Assembly (NCBI RefSeq): GCF_902728265.1
Contig: NZ_CACVBR010000038.1
Location: 1-38,393, forward strand
Direction of reading: 5' to 3'
From: Chryseobacterium potabilaquae
GTDB taxonomy: Bacteria; Bacteroidota; Bacteroidia; Flavobacteriales; Weeksellaceae
DNA length: 38,393 nt
Made by a program: the position numbers and the translations under genes
Shown: positions 1 to 9,776 of the stretch, piece by piece
How positions within the stretch are numbered: position 1 is the stretch's first letter
Layout: each line of letters starts with the position of its first letter
The notes under the pieces: model-generated
Databases searched by the model: none
Told to the model about the DNA's origin: nothing
Seen by the model: only the letters and a program-made list of their open reading frames with translations

Positions 1-3000
1 ATATCAAATCCACTCTGCCAAGAAGTAAAGACTTCTACTAATTCTTCTTCACTTACGTCTCTACGATCAAGTATACTCAAATCAGGAGATATAGCTTCTT
101 TTCTATACTCTTGAAGATAGCCATGCTTTGTTTTAGAATAATATAGCCGTAAGGCATCATGCTTCTCTACTAATTGTAGGAGACTTTGTTTTAATATATC
201 TATATCCAATTCAGGGACATGAATCATAAAGGACTGATTCCAATGATGGAAAGAGGTAAAATGTTCTCCCAACTCTACTTCATGGAAGAACCATTCCTGA
301 ATCGGTAATAATGAAACTTCACCTTCTAATATTCCCTGTTCTGTAATAAGAGACAATCCCTCTTCATCCCTTCTACTTTCTAAGAGCTCAGAAAGATGAT
401 ACACTGTTCTATAGGTAAAGACTTCTTTGACACTTAAGGATAAGGATAATCGTTTTCGTAAACGACTCACGAGTTGGATACTGATGATACTGTCTCCTCC
501 CAAGCGGAAGAAATCATCATGTAAACCGATACTTTCTACAGGTAAGCCCAATACTTCACTATAAATTGCTGCCAAATCTCGCTGAAGAGAAGTCTTTGGT
601 GCTATATATTCCTTATCTCCTGTGAAGCTAGGTTCAGGTAAAGCCCTGCGATCCAACTTTCCATTAATCGTAAGAGGAAGTGATTCCAAATGAACATATA
701 CAGAAGGAACCATATACTCTGGAAGTAATCCTGATAAATACACAGATAAGTCTTCATGGTTTACTGCAGTATCCGATACATAATAGCCAACCAAGTATTT
801 CAAGCCTGAACTATTCTCCTTTGCCAGTACAACACTTTGACGAATCCCTTCATAACTCAACAAAGCGTTTTCTATCTCTCCCAGCTCTATCCTATACCCC
901 CTGATCTTTACCTGGAAGTCATTCCTCCCTATATATTCCAAATCTCCATTAGCAAGATAACGGACTAAATCTCCAGTCTTATACATACGATCATTATAAC
1001 CTATCTCTTTCTCTTCTTCACTCTGGAAAGGATTCAATAGAAAACGCTCCGCTGTAAGTTCGGGAAGATTTAAATAACCTCTTGATAGTCCTGAACCTCC
1101 TATATACAATTCTCCTACTACCCCAACTGGAACAGGACGTAAATACCCGTCTAAAACATAAACTGTCGTATTAGTAATAGCTTTACCTATGTTATTAGAG
1201 CCATTTCCAGCATTAACCAGAGAAGTAACTGTTGTCTCTGTAGGGCCATAAGAATTAACTAATTTGAAATGATTATTTTGTAGTTTATTATATAAATCAT
1301 TAGGCAAATGTTCTCCACCAGAATTTAAAACACGTAAGCTATTAATTCTTGTTACATCAATAGTTTTTAATACCGAAGGGGTCAAATGAATATAGGAAAC
1401 TTTATGATCAGAAAGAGCCTGTAGAAACAAATCTTCATTTAGATAACTCTTATCTTTGGCGAGCAGTAAAGTATTACCATTTAAAAGTGCCAACAATATT
1501 TGCTCTACCGACGCATCAAATACATAATTGGCAAACTGAAGAATAACATCTTCACTATTGAGTTGATAACGGGAGTATAAATCGGAAACTAGATTTACAA
1601 CTCCACTATGTTCTATCATGACACCTTTAGGTTTTCCTGTTGTGCCACTAGTGTAAATAACATATGATAAATCTGATGAACTAACTTCAGTTAACGGGTT
1701 TTCTTTGGAATAGTCATCAAGTCTCTCTCTCATCTCTGAACTATCCAGTCTAAGAATACTAAGATCAATAGTATCAGATTTGAATTCATCAAGTTTATCC
1801 TTGGTTCTCCCTTCTCCAATTACCACTCTTGCCTTAGTATCTCCCAAAATATGCTCTATACGATCCACGGGGTAGCTTGGATCCATTGGAACATAAGCCC
1901 CGCCCGACTTCAATACTCCTAAAATTCCTATGAGCATATGCTCTGATCTTTCTAAACATAAGGGAATGAGTTCGTCAGGTTGGATTTGATAATTTTGTAA
2001 TAGATAATGAGCCATTTGATTGGATCTTTCATTAAGCTCCTTATAAGTAAGCCTCACATCTTCATATACCAAGGCTATATGATCTGGAGTCTTTTCTACC
2101 TGTCGCTCAAATGATTCATGAATCGTAATAGATGTATCATCTTCAGCCATCGCATTGCTCCTATTATGAGTCATACTATGATAACTTTCTTTATCTAGCA
2201 AATCATAAGAAGATATCCTAGTATCTGTATTATGCTCTAATATATCATCTAATACTTGGACAAATAATCTTTTATAAATTTCTATAAAATTAGATACCAA
2301 ATCTGTATCTAATTCAAATCTGTCATATTTAATCCTATAATTTAGCTGATTGTCTTTAATTTCCTGTTCAAATATAATTTTCCCAAGTAAATCTATATTC
2401 AATTCATTATTGATAATCATATCATAAGTCCCTTCATAATTAATAAAGATATCTTTAAGATTAGCCTGAACAAAACTAAATTCTAATATATCCGATTTTG
2501 GAGCGTATCTGATAAAATCTCCTACCGGCAGATAATGAGCTTTAGTCTTCTTTAAATCAGTGATATAGTTTAAGTTTTGATCTATAAGATCAGAAAGCTT
2601 AGTTTCTGAGGTAAAATGATATCCTTTGATCACAGTATTAACATGAGCCCCAAATATAAGCTCTCTTCCTTCTTTTACCCCTACAGGATAATGAATTCCT
2701 AAATTTTCTATTCCTGAAATCCTATGAAGTACTATGGCAAGTATCATCTTCCCAAATGTATAATGGGTCAATTTATGACTTCTAGTTAGTTGCTTTACTT
2801 TTAGAAAAAGATCTTCTTCAAATTCAAATCTAAACTCATTAATTTTATTGATCTCTAAATGATTGTTTGATGTTCCAAAAGTCTGTAAAAATTTAAATCC
2901 AATATTTTCTAAGTCCCTCAATTCTTTTTTCCAAAAATCGGACATTTGGTCTTTTCCATTATTGAAGATTTGGACAAACTGTTCATTTAATTCGTCATGC

Positions 3001-3515
3001 AAACGCGCCTGCTCGATAAGACTCACCGGATTTATATATGTAGGATCATTATAATAATTACTAATTTCATCATATAAAGAATTAACACTTAGCCCATCAA
3101 CTATAATATGAGGAATTATGCAAATAATCCTATACCTCTCATTATCTAATTTAATAGCATAAAATCTAAAAAATTGGTCCTTTTCCAGATCAAATGGCTC
3201 TAAAGCTATACTTAATAATTTCTCTTGATTAAGCTCATCAGGATAATAAGTTAGAACTTGTGCATCTTCAGATAATAAAGGTCTACTTTTCCAAAATAGC
3301 TCATCTGATATATTAAGAACATTACTATTCATTAATAAATAATTATTAAGAAACCTTACCAAACTAAAGTTTAATCTTTCTATATCAAGAACTCCTGACA
3401 TAGATTGATCCATAACCATATTATAATCACTTCGGGAAGGATTGAGCATCCATTCATTATAAAAAGATTTTTGGTAAGGGGTGAGTTTGATTAACATTGG
3501 GGAATTCATCATCAT
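1..3515 (-). CDS. Nonribosomal peptide synthetase, 5' part (C-A-PCP-E partial)
   Basis: This is the N-terminal ~1171 residues of a large peptide synthetase whose 3' end lies beyond the left edge. The domains read in order. A condensation domain spans about residues 1-430, with PHIIVDG at ~134-141, where the first His of the usual HHxxxDG is Pro but the catalytic second His is kept. An adenylation domain spans about 455-955, with YTSGTTGKPKG near 620, SYGPTE, YKTGDL and NGKLDRR near 950. The carrier protein has LGGDSI at ~1003-1010; its Ser is the phosphopantetheine site. PIQEWFF (~1070) and HHWNQS then mark the start of an epimerization domain. Starting with a C domain suggests either lipo-initiation or transfer from another synthetase. 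By eye the specificity residues read D-A-E-H-N-G-S-V-T(-K); Glu at the third position would fit a basic amino acid, with low certainty. Three tandem ATG codons (3515, 3512, 3509) could each be the start. Confidence 0.93.
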   Translation of the reverse strand, partial: MMMNSPMLIKLTPYQKSFYNEWMLNPSRSDYNMVMDQSMSGVLDIERLNFSLVRFLNNYLLMNSNVLNISDELFWKSRPLLSEDAQVLTYYPDELNQEKLLSIALEPFDLEKDQFFRFYAIKLDNERYRIICIIPHIIVDGLSVNSLYDEISNYYNDPTYINPVSLIEQARLHDELNEQFVQIFNNGKDQMSDFWKKELRDLENIGFKFLQTFGTSNNHLEINKINEFRFEFEEDLFLKVKQLTRSHKLTHYTFGKMILAIVLHRISGIENLGIHYPVGVKEGRELIFGAHVNTVIKGYHFTSETKLSDLIDQNLNYITDLKKTKAHYLPVGDFIRYAPKSDILEFSFVQANLKDIFINYEGTYDMIINNELNIDLLGKIIFEQEIKDNQLNYRIKYDRFELDTDLVSNFIEIYKRLFVQVLDDILEHNTDTRISSYDLLDKESYHSMTHNRSNAMAEDDTSITIHESFERQVEKTPDHIALVYEDVRLTYKELNERSNQMAHYLLQNYQIQPDELIPLCLERSEHMLIGILGVLKSGGAYVPMDPSYPVDRIEHILGDTKARVVIGEGRTKDKLDEFKSDTIDLSILRLDSSEMRERLDDYSKENPLTEVSSSDLSYVIYTSGTTGKPKGVMIEHSGVVNLVSDLYSRYQLNSEDVILQFANYVFDASVEQILLALLNGNTLLLAKDKSYLNEDLFLQALSDHKVSYIHLTPSVLKTIDVTRINSLRVLNSGGEHLPNDLYNKLQNNHFKLVNSYGPTETTVTSLVNAGNGSNNIGKAITNTTVYVLDGYLRPVPVGVVGELYIGGSGLSRGYLNLPELTAERFLLNPFQSEEEKEIGYNDRMYKTGDLVRYLANGDLEYIGRNDFQVKIRGYRIELGEIENALLSYEGIRQSVVLAKENSSGLKYLVGYYVSDTAVNHEDLSVYLSGLLPEYMVPSVYVHLESLPLTINGKLDRRALPEPSFTGDKEYIAPKTSLQRDLAAIYSEVLGLPVESIGLHDDFFRLGGDSIISIQLVSRLRKRLSLSLSVKEVFTYRTVYHLSELLESRRDEEGLSLITEQGILEGEVSLLPIQEWFFHEVELGEHFTSFHHWNQSFMIHVPELDIDILKQSLLQLVEKHDALRLYYSKTKHGYLQEYRKEAISPDLSILDRRDVSEEELVEVFTSWQSGFD

Positions 3516-3553
3516 AAAGTATTTTAATTATTTTATAAGGGGTTTTGTATGAG

Positions 3554-3574
3554 CTTAACTATAATCAAGTTAAG
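3554..3574. promoter_or_regulatory. Short inverted repeat upstream of the NRPS gene
   Basis: CTTAACT and AGTTAAG (7-bp arms, 7-nt spacer) lie 39-59 bp upstream of the NRPS start. The size and position would suit an operator or a 5'-UTR hairpin. No regulator can be assigned, so the function is inference. Confidence 0.25.
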
Positions 3575-3746
3575 TCTGAGAGTAAAAATGGAAAGATTTC
3601 TAACTTTTTAAGGAATTCTTCTACCTGAATAAAATGAGAAACATATTCCGAAGTGTAGTTTGAAAAGCTCTTATCATTCATAAGAATAAGATGCCCGAGA
3701 TATTCAGAGAAAAATAAAATTCTTTAAAGAGAAAATGTTTAGAAAT

Positions 3747-3880
3747 AAAATATTACTAAGCATCTAAAGTACTAAGGCTATTTTTTTGATATATCAAGGT
3801 CATGCTAGAAAGTGGGGGTTCATAGTTACCACGTTCCTTTATACCTACGAGTAAGTAAGTTAAAAGCTTAGTAATATTTT
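3747..3880. repeat. 15-bp inverted repeat pair
   Basis: AAAATATTACTAAGC at 3747-3761 is matched exactly by its reverse complement GCTTAGTAATATTTT at 3866-3880, with 104 bp between. The arms are too far apart for a simple terminator. They may be ends of a decayed small mobile element, or protein-binding sites. Confidence 0.5.
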
Positions 3881-3936
3881 GATTTTAAATGTATAATAAG
3901 TTTATTTTAAAAGATACATCTACTTTGATATATCAA
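3786..3936. repeat. Paired TTGATATATCAA palindromes
   Basis: The palindrome TTGATATATCAA occurs at 3786-3797 with a T run on its left and again at 3925-3936 with an A run on its right. The two extended sites are therefore reverse complements over about 17 bp. They interleave with the 15-bp inverted repeat pair rather than nest in it. Function unknown; a two-site operator or a small-element relic are the likeliest explanations. Confidence 0.45.
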
Positions 3937-4022
3937 AAAAACAGCTTAAAAACGATTTTTCATTGTAAAAGATTAGAAAAAATACGCTTTCCAAAGCCTG
4001 ATTTTTGACACTTTAAATAATA

Positions 4023-4547
4023 TTAATAATTGTAGGTAATACCTTTTTTGATACTTTGCACATTACCAAAAGCCTTTCCTTTATAACCAGTTTGATTTAT
4101 ATCCTTACTTTCTAACATGAAAATAAAAGGCATTCCTTTTTCTGCAGCTTCTATTTTCAGTTTCTTTTCGGCTTTTTTATCCGCAGTATTTCCAGTATGA
4201 TAACTTATAAAGCCTGTTTTCCCTCTTATTTCATCGCCTTTTTTCAATCCTCCCAGGTAGGCTTTATCTTCAATAATCATTACTTTTTCCCAATCGTCTT
4301 TACCTTTTACAACGATTTTTTTCGTCATATTTTCTGTTCTTCCGGTTGTATATACTATTTTTTCAACAGCATATTTACTCAAAGAATTTTCAGTATCTTC
4401 TCCATCATATTTGAATACAATGTTGTATTCTTCCACTTTGAGAACTTTTCCCTCAATCGTTTCTCCATTGTGTCTGTAAATTTTATCTAATTGTGCATTT
4501 GCAATTATTCCAAAGAATAATGCCGTTAAAGCTAAAAACTTTTTCAT
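4023..4547 (-). CDS. Small exported protein of unknown function
   Basis: A 174-residue protein. The first ~19 residues (MKKFLALTALFFGIIANA, then Q) are a clear Sec signal peptide. The mature N-terminal part (about 20-75) looks like a small beta-rich module (ETIEGKVLKVEEYNIVFKY), and the C-terminal half is Lys-rich with GFISYHTGNTADKKAEKK. No T9SS sorting tail is present, so a periplasmic or outer-membrane-associated location is likely. It stands alone between the NRPS and the AraC regulator, with more than 250 bp on each side. I do not recognise a named family. Confidence 0.75.
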   Translation of the reverse strand: MKKFLALTALFFGIIANAQLDKIYRHNGETIEGKVLKVEEYNIVFKYDGEDTENSLSKYAVEKIVYTTGRTENMTKKIVVKGKDDWEKVMIIEDKAYLGGLKKGDEIRGKTGFISYHTGNTADKKAEKKLKIEAAEKGMPFIFMLESKDINQTGYKGKAFGNVQSIKKGITYNY

Positions 4548-4817
4548 TTGTGTATTTTTAAAGATTAGTATTAATATTAATTATGGTAAAAAGCAAATAC
4601 AGGGATACAATTATTAACAATATAAAAGTCTCATATTTAATAAAATTCTATTAATAAGTCATTTAAAACAAAATAAAAATAAAAGGTCACAGTTTATATT
4701 GATATGGAATAATGCATTTTTTCATCTGTGCTAACACTAGACTATCGTTAATCAAGTAGGGAGTTAAAAAATGAAAATATAATACCCCTAATAAAGAAGC
4801 CATCATAGACCAATGAA

Positions 4818-5654
4818 TTATTTGCTTTTAAAGTCCATTGGAGTCTTGCCTACAAGTTTTTTAAATAGTGTACTAAAATAGGATATACTATTAAAACCTA
4901 CCTGATAACAAACCTCTGATACAGATATATTTTGAAGAAGAAAGATCTTTGCCATGCTAATTCTATATGAATTTGCAAAATTTGTAAAGGTAAGATTCGT
5001 TTGTTTCTTAAAATACCGACAGAATGCCGAGGTAGTAAGATTTACAGCCTGTGCAATTTCATGAACATTCAGTTTATTATGATAATTTTCATGGACATAG
5101 TTATAAATGATTTCCATCCGAATTTTATCATGAAAACACAACCTCACTCTCATATCATCAGTATTAAGGACATCAAATTCATTAGATTCTGCAAGAATTT
5201 GAAATATTTTTATTAAGTCTAATAACCCATCTAATTTTCTTTCACTTTTGAAATCCTTTATCCTTCTAGCTACTTCCTTCTTAGTTTTTCCTTTAAAAGA
5301 AAGCCCTAAATAAGAGCGCTCTAATAATTCCTTTATTTTATTACACTCTGGAGTATCCATCAGTACATCTACCAAACTTGTTTTCATTTGAATTACAGCT
5401 TGATAATAATGGGTTTTTATTCCATAATCAAAATTTAAATGGGGAATATTAGGACCTATAAGAATAAGATCACTTTCTGTAAAATTTGAAATATGTTTTC
5501 CTACATTACGAATGCCATGTGGTGCCTCTATATATACAAGCTCTAGCTCTGGATGATAGTGCCAGAAAAAGTAATTTCTAAGAGAGGGAAAAGATGATTT
5601 AAAGGATAATTCGTTTTCAAAAATAATTTTTTCTTCTTGTATTTTTTTCATCAT
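4818..5654 (-). CDS. AraC-family transcriptional regulator
   Basis: A 278-residue cytoplasmic DNA-binding protein. The N-terminal ~100 residues look like an AraC-type cupin sensor (WHYHPELELVYIE, then DLILIGPNIPHL). The C-terminal ~95 residues (about 182-278) are the double helix-turn-helix: first HTH around LNVHEIAQAVNLTTSAFCRYFK, second around VSEVCYQVGFNSISYFSTLFKK, ending in KTPMDFKSK as is typical for the family. Two adjacent ATGs open the gene; the upstream one is used here. The ligand is unknown. The gene sits between an exported hypothetical and a C1q-like protein, with the NRPS beyond, so control of a neighbour is possible but not shown. Confidence 0.9.
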   Translation of the reverse strand: MMKKIQEEKIIFENELSFKSSFPSLRNYFFWHYHPELELVYIEAPHGIRNVGKHISNFTESDLILIGPNIPHLNFDYGIKTHYYQAVIQMKTSLVDVLMDTPECNKIKELLERSYLGLSFKGKTKKEVARRIKDFKSERKLDGLLDLIKIFQILAESNEFDVLNTDDMRVRLCFHDKIRMEIIYNYVHENYHNKLNVHEIAQAVNLTTSAFCRYFKKQTNLTFTNFANSYRISMAKIFLLQNISVSEVCYQVGFNSISYFSTLFKKLVGKTPMDFKSK

Positions 5655-5754
5655 TTATTTATAATAATATTAATATAATGTCATATAGAATGGGATAATG
5701 GAAACATTCTTATTCTTGATATTTATATTAAATTCTCAACCGAACTAAGGTTAT

Positions 5755-6537
5755 TTAATTAATTTTTTCTAAAGAAAGACGTGCCAATTTAAAGCCCAGA
5801 GGAACTCCTGATGTGCCGTATGTAATGCCATTTAGTTGTATGGTATCTCCATCATTAAGGTTAATGATCTCACTCCATGACAAACTAAAAAAGTTATTAT
5901 TATAAGAGAAGCCACTTCCTCCCCCAACAGTTGTACCTGAATTACTAATCACTATTCCATTAATTAGTAGGGATCCTGCGAATATATAAGAAGAAAGGAC
6001 ACCCCCATTTACTAGCAAACCTAATGTATAATTTATTATATATAATCCTGAATTACCTGCGGGTACAGTAAGGGTAGAACTATTTGTTCGCCATGCGGCA
6101 ATTGAGCCACTACCAACACTAAAGTCAATAGATTGAAAGATATTATTTCCCGGCCATGAAACCTGATTTCCAGATACTAATGCTGAATATCCAATTACAG
6201 CCCCCGTACTGTTAGCTGCAAGTTTTTTCCACATAGATCCATCAAAATAGTAATATCCTACAGTATCAACATTTATCCTTGGCCCCAAAGCATTACCGCC
6301 AGCAATATCTGTAATATAGATTAATACTCCTTTTTGATCCTCTCCATATAAAGTATCTCCTTTGTTTGTAAGATCAGTCCTCGTCAGTCTCGGAGCTTGT
6401 AAACCGTCATAATCTTGTGCGCTGCCTTTGGCAGTAACATCTAAAGTAGACTTTGGTGTTTGCGTATTTACTCCTACCTGAGAATACACTGAGGAAAACA
6501 CTATGCAAAACATAGCTGTATAAGCATTTTTTTTCAT
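5755..6537 (-). CDS. Exported C1q/TNF-like protein with shared N-terminal module
   Basis: A 260-residue protein with a signal peptide (~1-19, ending VYSQ). Next comes the block that recurs across this window: VGVNTQTPKSTLDV, then LQAPRLTRTDL, GVLIYITD, and GYYYFDGSMWKKL (to ~residue 110). The C-terminal ~140 residues (FQSIDFSVGSGSIAAWRTN, TLTVPAGNSGLYIINYTLG, ending LARLSLEKI) have the strand pattern of a C1q/TNF-like jelly roll. Family knowledge suggests an exported, possibly trimeric recognition protein. No T9SS tail is visible. A strong hairpin terminator upstream (6577-6618) separates it from the protease gene, so it is probably transcribed on its own. Confidence 0.75.
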   Translation of the reverse strand: MKKNAYTAMFCIVFSSVYSQVGVNTQTPKSTLDVTAKGSAQDYDGLQAPRLTRTDLTNKGDTLYGEDQKGVLIYITDIAGGNALGPRINVDTVGYYYFDGSMWKKLAANSTGAVIGYSALVSGNQVSWPGNNIFQSIDFSVGSGSIAAWRTNSSTLTVPAGNSGLYIINYTLGLLVNGGVLSSYIFAGSLLINGIVISNSGTTVGGGSGFSYNNNFFSLSWSEIINLNDGDTIQLNGITYGTSGVPLGFKLARLSLEKIN

Positions 6538-6576
6538 TTTTTTTTAAAGATTAGTTGTTTTCGTTATAATATTACA

Positions 6577-6618
6577 AACCTGTTTAAACTTTTGTTCTAA
6601 AAAAAGTTTAAACAGGTT
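6577..6618 (-). terminator. Strong hairpin terminator after the reprolysin-like protease gene
   Basis: A perfect 17-bp stem (6577-6593 with 6602-6618) encloses an 8-nt loop. It lies 40-80 bp downstream of the protease stop codon at 6658 and upstream of the C1q-like gene. A poly-T tract after the stem is weak, but the stem is long. Confidence 0.75.
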
Positions 6619-6657
6619 CATTGTTAAAGTCACCTTGAATAAACTTCAAGATAAAAA

Positions 6658-9537
6658 TTACTTTTTAATGAATTTAGATCTGAACATATTCTTCCCTTTT
6701 TCTTCCACGGAAATAGTATATTCTCCCGTTATTAATGTAGAAACATTGATCTGTCCATGGGTTATTTCTCCACTTCTTACTAACTGTCCAACGGCATTAT
6801 AAAGTTTAAATTTAGCCTTATCGGATATCTTAGTAATATGTAAAACATCTGAAACAGGGTTAGGATATAATTGAATATCATCTTTTTTAGAATCAATAAT
6901 ATCATTTGTAGATAATACCTCATTAATAACAACACTATAATCTTCTGCTTCACCATTATTATAAGGAAGGCACGGACTAGGTTGAATTTCAAAAGATGAT
7001 ATAACGCGCATCCTTAATTTTTTATTGGTAACTGCAGTAGTCGGTACTATAAAATTCGAGACAACAAGATTAGCAATATTATTTCCAGTAGCCATAACTT
7101 CTTCTGAGTCTTCAAACATTCCGTTATTGTCAAAATCGATCCAAGCAGATACCATATTAGCACGAGGTGCTGTATTCAACCAACCCTTACCCACTGACAA
7201 GGTATAACTTCCACCTATTGAAAGACTTACCTCCATTGAAGGATCTGAAGTATAATTTGTATATGTACTTGCTCCAGAAGAATTATTAACATTACTTAAA
7301 GTGACATTACTTATATAGTCATTGGGATCTCCAAAAGAAAAAAGCTCACAATAATCCAAAGTAGTGAAATGAATAGTTTCTGAAAAAGAACCTGCTATTG
7401 CTGAACAAACAGTTGATACTTGTACATCATATTGAGTAATTCCATCCAGATTATTTAGAATAATCGAATTAGTCGTTGAAGTCGTCTGTGACCAAGAAAC
7501 ATCCGTAGATTTTTTATATCGAATCTGATAAGTTGCTCCTGCAATAGAATCCCAGGTTATTGTGGCTGATGAAAACATGATATCGCTCACTACAACATTA
7601 GCAGGAGTCATAGTCTCACAAACTCCGTTGGTAATTACTATCTTTCCTATAGCATAAAAAACATTATCTATTGCTGAAATCCTAAGTTTAATGGATTGAT
7701 TATTTAAAGACATAGGAAATGATAAACTTTCTGATCCATCATTTGGAGTAGAAGCTGAAAGAATATTCCAAGTTGACCCATTATCTGTAGTATAATCGAT
7801 TTTTACATTCGCTACGTTATAAGGGGCTGCATTTGTATTCACCACATCCCATTCTACTAATGAAGGTGTAGTAGGATCGACTTGCGTGGTATTTATCTTA
7901 AATGGTCCATCACTTCCGGCAAAAATAAATTGTTGTGTGGTTTGAGTTTGCTGCTGTGTAGCAATAGGATGATTATCCCTTACTGTTAAAGCAAAGCCCA
8001 TTAATCTTGAAACATTGGGAACGGTTTCCCAATCAGAAGGAATTGTTAAGTTGCCATTCAATACTGAAGATAACTTAGGGAAGTATCGAGTGGGAGAAGT
8101 GCCTGGTAATAAAGATCGAAATAATCCTCCCGTCAAATTATTACCTGTAACGTCTGTAACAGGAGCACTAGCATTATCTGTTTGTTCCCAAGTATAAGTC
8201 ATAGGATCATCTTCAGGATCATTTACTGAAGCGGTAAGAACAAAAGCCGTTCCTTTAGGTATGTTATAAACCAGAGGATGAGAAGCGATCACAGGAGGTG
8301 TATTGACAATGGGGGTCTCTGTATAACAACTTGTATTTATTAAAGTGTTTACAATTTGACTCCCACTTACATAATGATAGTAGGGTCCGATATCAATTCC
8401 TCCATAGCTCATAATAGTAAAACCCAGACCAGGCTCAACATTAGTACCAGAGCCTTCTATATTGTTAGAAAATGTATGAGTCGCTCCCAATTGATGCCCA
8501 ATCTCATGAGCTACAATAGTTATATCAAAAGCATCTCCTTGAGGTATATTAGCAGAAGAGAAAGCAGACCCCTTTGCTAAAGAAGTTGAATTCGCAGGAT
8601 TACTGCATGTACACCCCACACAGGCAAGCCCTGCAATGCCCGAAGTGGAATCCTGATGCCCCACAAATAAATGTCCTATGTCATAATTATCATTTCCTAT
8701 CGTAGTTGTTAATACATTCTGTACTCCCAATATCCAATTATCGTCATTTGCGCCATTATCTGAATAAGGATCCGTCGCCGGATCTGTATAGATAAGCCCA
8801 GGAAAATTCTGTACATCCAAGTGCAACGCAAAATCTTTTTCTAATACTCCATTTACTCTTGTCATCGTAGCATTAATCGCTGCAAGAGCACCTGCCACTG
8901 TTCCTCCAAAATACTGCGTATATTCCCCTGTGGTAGAGATTGCCAATCTCATGGTACGAAATTTCTGATCCAAACTTTTGGAAAAGTCCGTAGGTTGGTT
9001 GGTAAATGTTTTTCCTTGCTCTCGAAGTTGTTCCAATTGTTTTACTGAAATAGGACTTTCATCCACCCCACATCCAAAACCTGTATTGCCTTTAGAGCGA
9101 GGATGAACAATATATATCGTTTTATCCTTACCCGGAGCATCTATAAACTCTGATTCTCCATTTTTAATGATCATCGATTGAAAATCATTGGGAGCAACAG
9201 AAAACCGTACGTATTTTGAGGGATCATCTACTCCTACTCCAACATAGGAACCTAGCTGATATTGTTCAGCAAGCTCTTTCACCATAACTGGGAGACTGTA
9301 AATAGCAAATTTTTCCATTTGTCCCTCCAAAGTAGGTAATGCAATTTCAACAGGCTTGGATTTACTTCCGGTCTCTTGAGCATTTTTGAGCAAACCTCGC
9401 ATGGCATCAAGATCCAACTTATAGTACCCTGATCTATCATAGTCTTTTTCAGGATTTTTTTTGTGGTTAATGGGGCTCCATTGAGAAAACATATAGTTTC
9501 CTAATACACTATATAGCAAAATAATAATTTTTTTCAT
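6658..9537 (-). CDS. Secreted reprolysin-like (M12B-type) zinc metalloprotease with T9SS tail
   Basis: A 959-residue protein with a signal peptide (~1-19) and a pro-region to about 185. The metalloprotease domain (~190-405) has the extended zinc motif HEIGHQLGATHTF near 342-354 and a Met-turn, TIMSYGG, near 374. An Ig/cadherin-like segment (~415-550) follows, with NDPEDDPMTYTWEQ. A fibronectin type III domain (~638-735, SATITWDSIAGATYQIRYK) comes next, then a GEVED domain (~740-870, WIDFDNNGMFEDSEE and NGEAEDYSVVI). The end is a type A T9SS sorting domain (~885-959, LYPNPVSDVLHI, TGEYTISV, KFIKK). It should be secreted or surface-attached and degrade host or environmental protein. Its upstream 240 bp duplicate those of the M36 gene at 9921-12497. 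Confidence 0.93.
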   Translation of the reverse strand: MKKIIILLYSVLGNYMFSQWSPINHKKNPEKDYDRSGYYKLDLDAMRGLLKNAQETGSKSKPVEIALPTLEGQMEKFAIYSLPVMVKELAEQYQLGSYVGVGVDDPSKYVRFSVAPNDFQSMIIKNGESEFIDAPGKDKTIYIVHPRSKGNTGFGCGVDESPISVKQLEQLREQGKTFTNQPTDFSKSLDQKFRTMRLAISTTGEYTQYFGGTVAGALAAINATMTRVNGVLEKDFALHLDVQNFPGLIYTDPATDPYSDNGANDDNWILGVQNVLTTTIGNDNYDIGHLFVGHQDSTSGIAGLACVGCTCSNPANSTSLAKGSAFSSANIPQGDAFDITIVAHEIGHQLGATHTFSNNIEGSGTNVEPGLGFTIMSYGGIDIGPYYHYVSGSQIVNTLINTSCYTETPIVNTPPVIASHPLVYNIPKGTAFVLTASVNDPEDDPMTYTWEQTDNASAPVTDVTGNNLTGGLFRSLLPGTSPTRYFPKLSSVLNGNLTIPSDWETVPNVSRLMGFALTVRDNHPIATQQQTQTTQQFIFAGSDGPFKINTTQVDPTTPSLVEWDVVNTNAAPYNVANVKIDYTTDNGSTWNILSASTPNDGSESLSFPMSLNNQSIKLRISAIDNVFYAIGKIVITNGVCETMTPANVVVSDIMFSSATITWDSIAGATYQIRYKKSTDVSWSQTTSTTNSIILNNLDGITQYDVQVSTVCSAIAGSFSETIHFTTLDYCELFSFGDPNDYISNVTLSNVNNSSGASTYTNYTSDPSMEVSLSIGGSYTLSVGKGWLNTAPRANMVSAWIDFDNNGMFEDSEEVMATGNNIANLVVSNFIVPTTAVTNKKLRMRVISSFEIQPSPCLPYNNGEAEDYSVVINEVLSTNDIIDSKKDDIQLYPNPVSDVLHITKISDKAKFKLYNAVGQLVRSGEITHGQINVSTLITGEYTISVEEKGKNMFRSKFIKK

Positions 9538-9776
9538 TGTGCTGATTGTTATAAATTAAACTGGCATAGAGTATAATTCTCCTCAATATCCTTAAGAAAG
9601 AGAATGTCCTATTCTACTTAAAATATTATACTTTAATTCATATCCATGAATATTATAAATACCAAAATCCCTTGAGATATTGTGTTATTAATAGTTAAGC
9701 TTATATCGATAATAAATTCTCAAATTTGTTTATTATAGCTTCCAAAAAGACCAACCCATTCCATTGAATACAACAA
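9538..9776. repeat. Direct repeat, copy 1 (upstream of the reprolysin-like gene)
   Basis: This ~240-bp stretch matches 12498-12735, with a few substitutions and small indels. Shared landmarks are TTAAGAAAGA, CCTATTCTACTTAAAATATT, ATTCATATCCAT, CCCTTGAGATATTGTG and TTCCAAAAAGACCAA. It includes the upstream region of the protease and the 3' end of a lost relative of the 172-aa gene. The repeat may carry a shared promoter. Confidence 0.85.

Larger units (their letters stand above)
3516..4022. other. 507-bp intergenic region with interleaved inverted repeats
   Basis: No credible gene is seen. The segment separates the NRPS from a small exported protein. It holds a 15-bp inverted repeat pair (3747-3761 and 3866-3880) and two copies of a 12-bp palindrome with T/A-rich tails (3786-3797 and 3925-3936), described separately. 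Promoters for the NRPS should lie in its left part. Confidence 0.6.
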
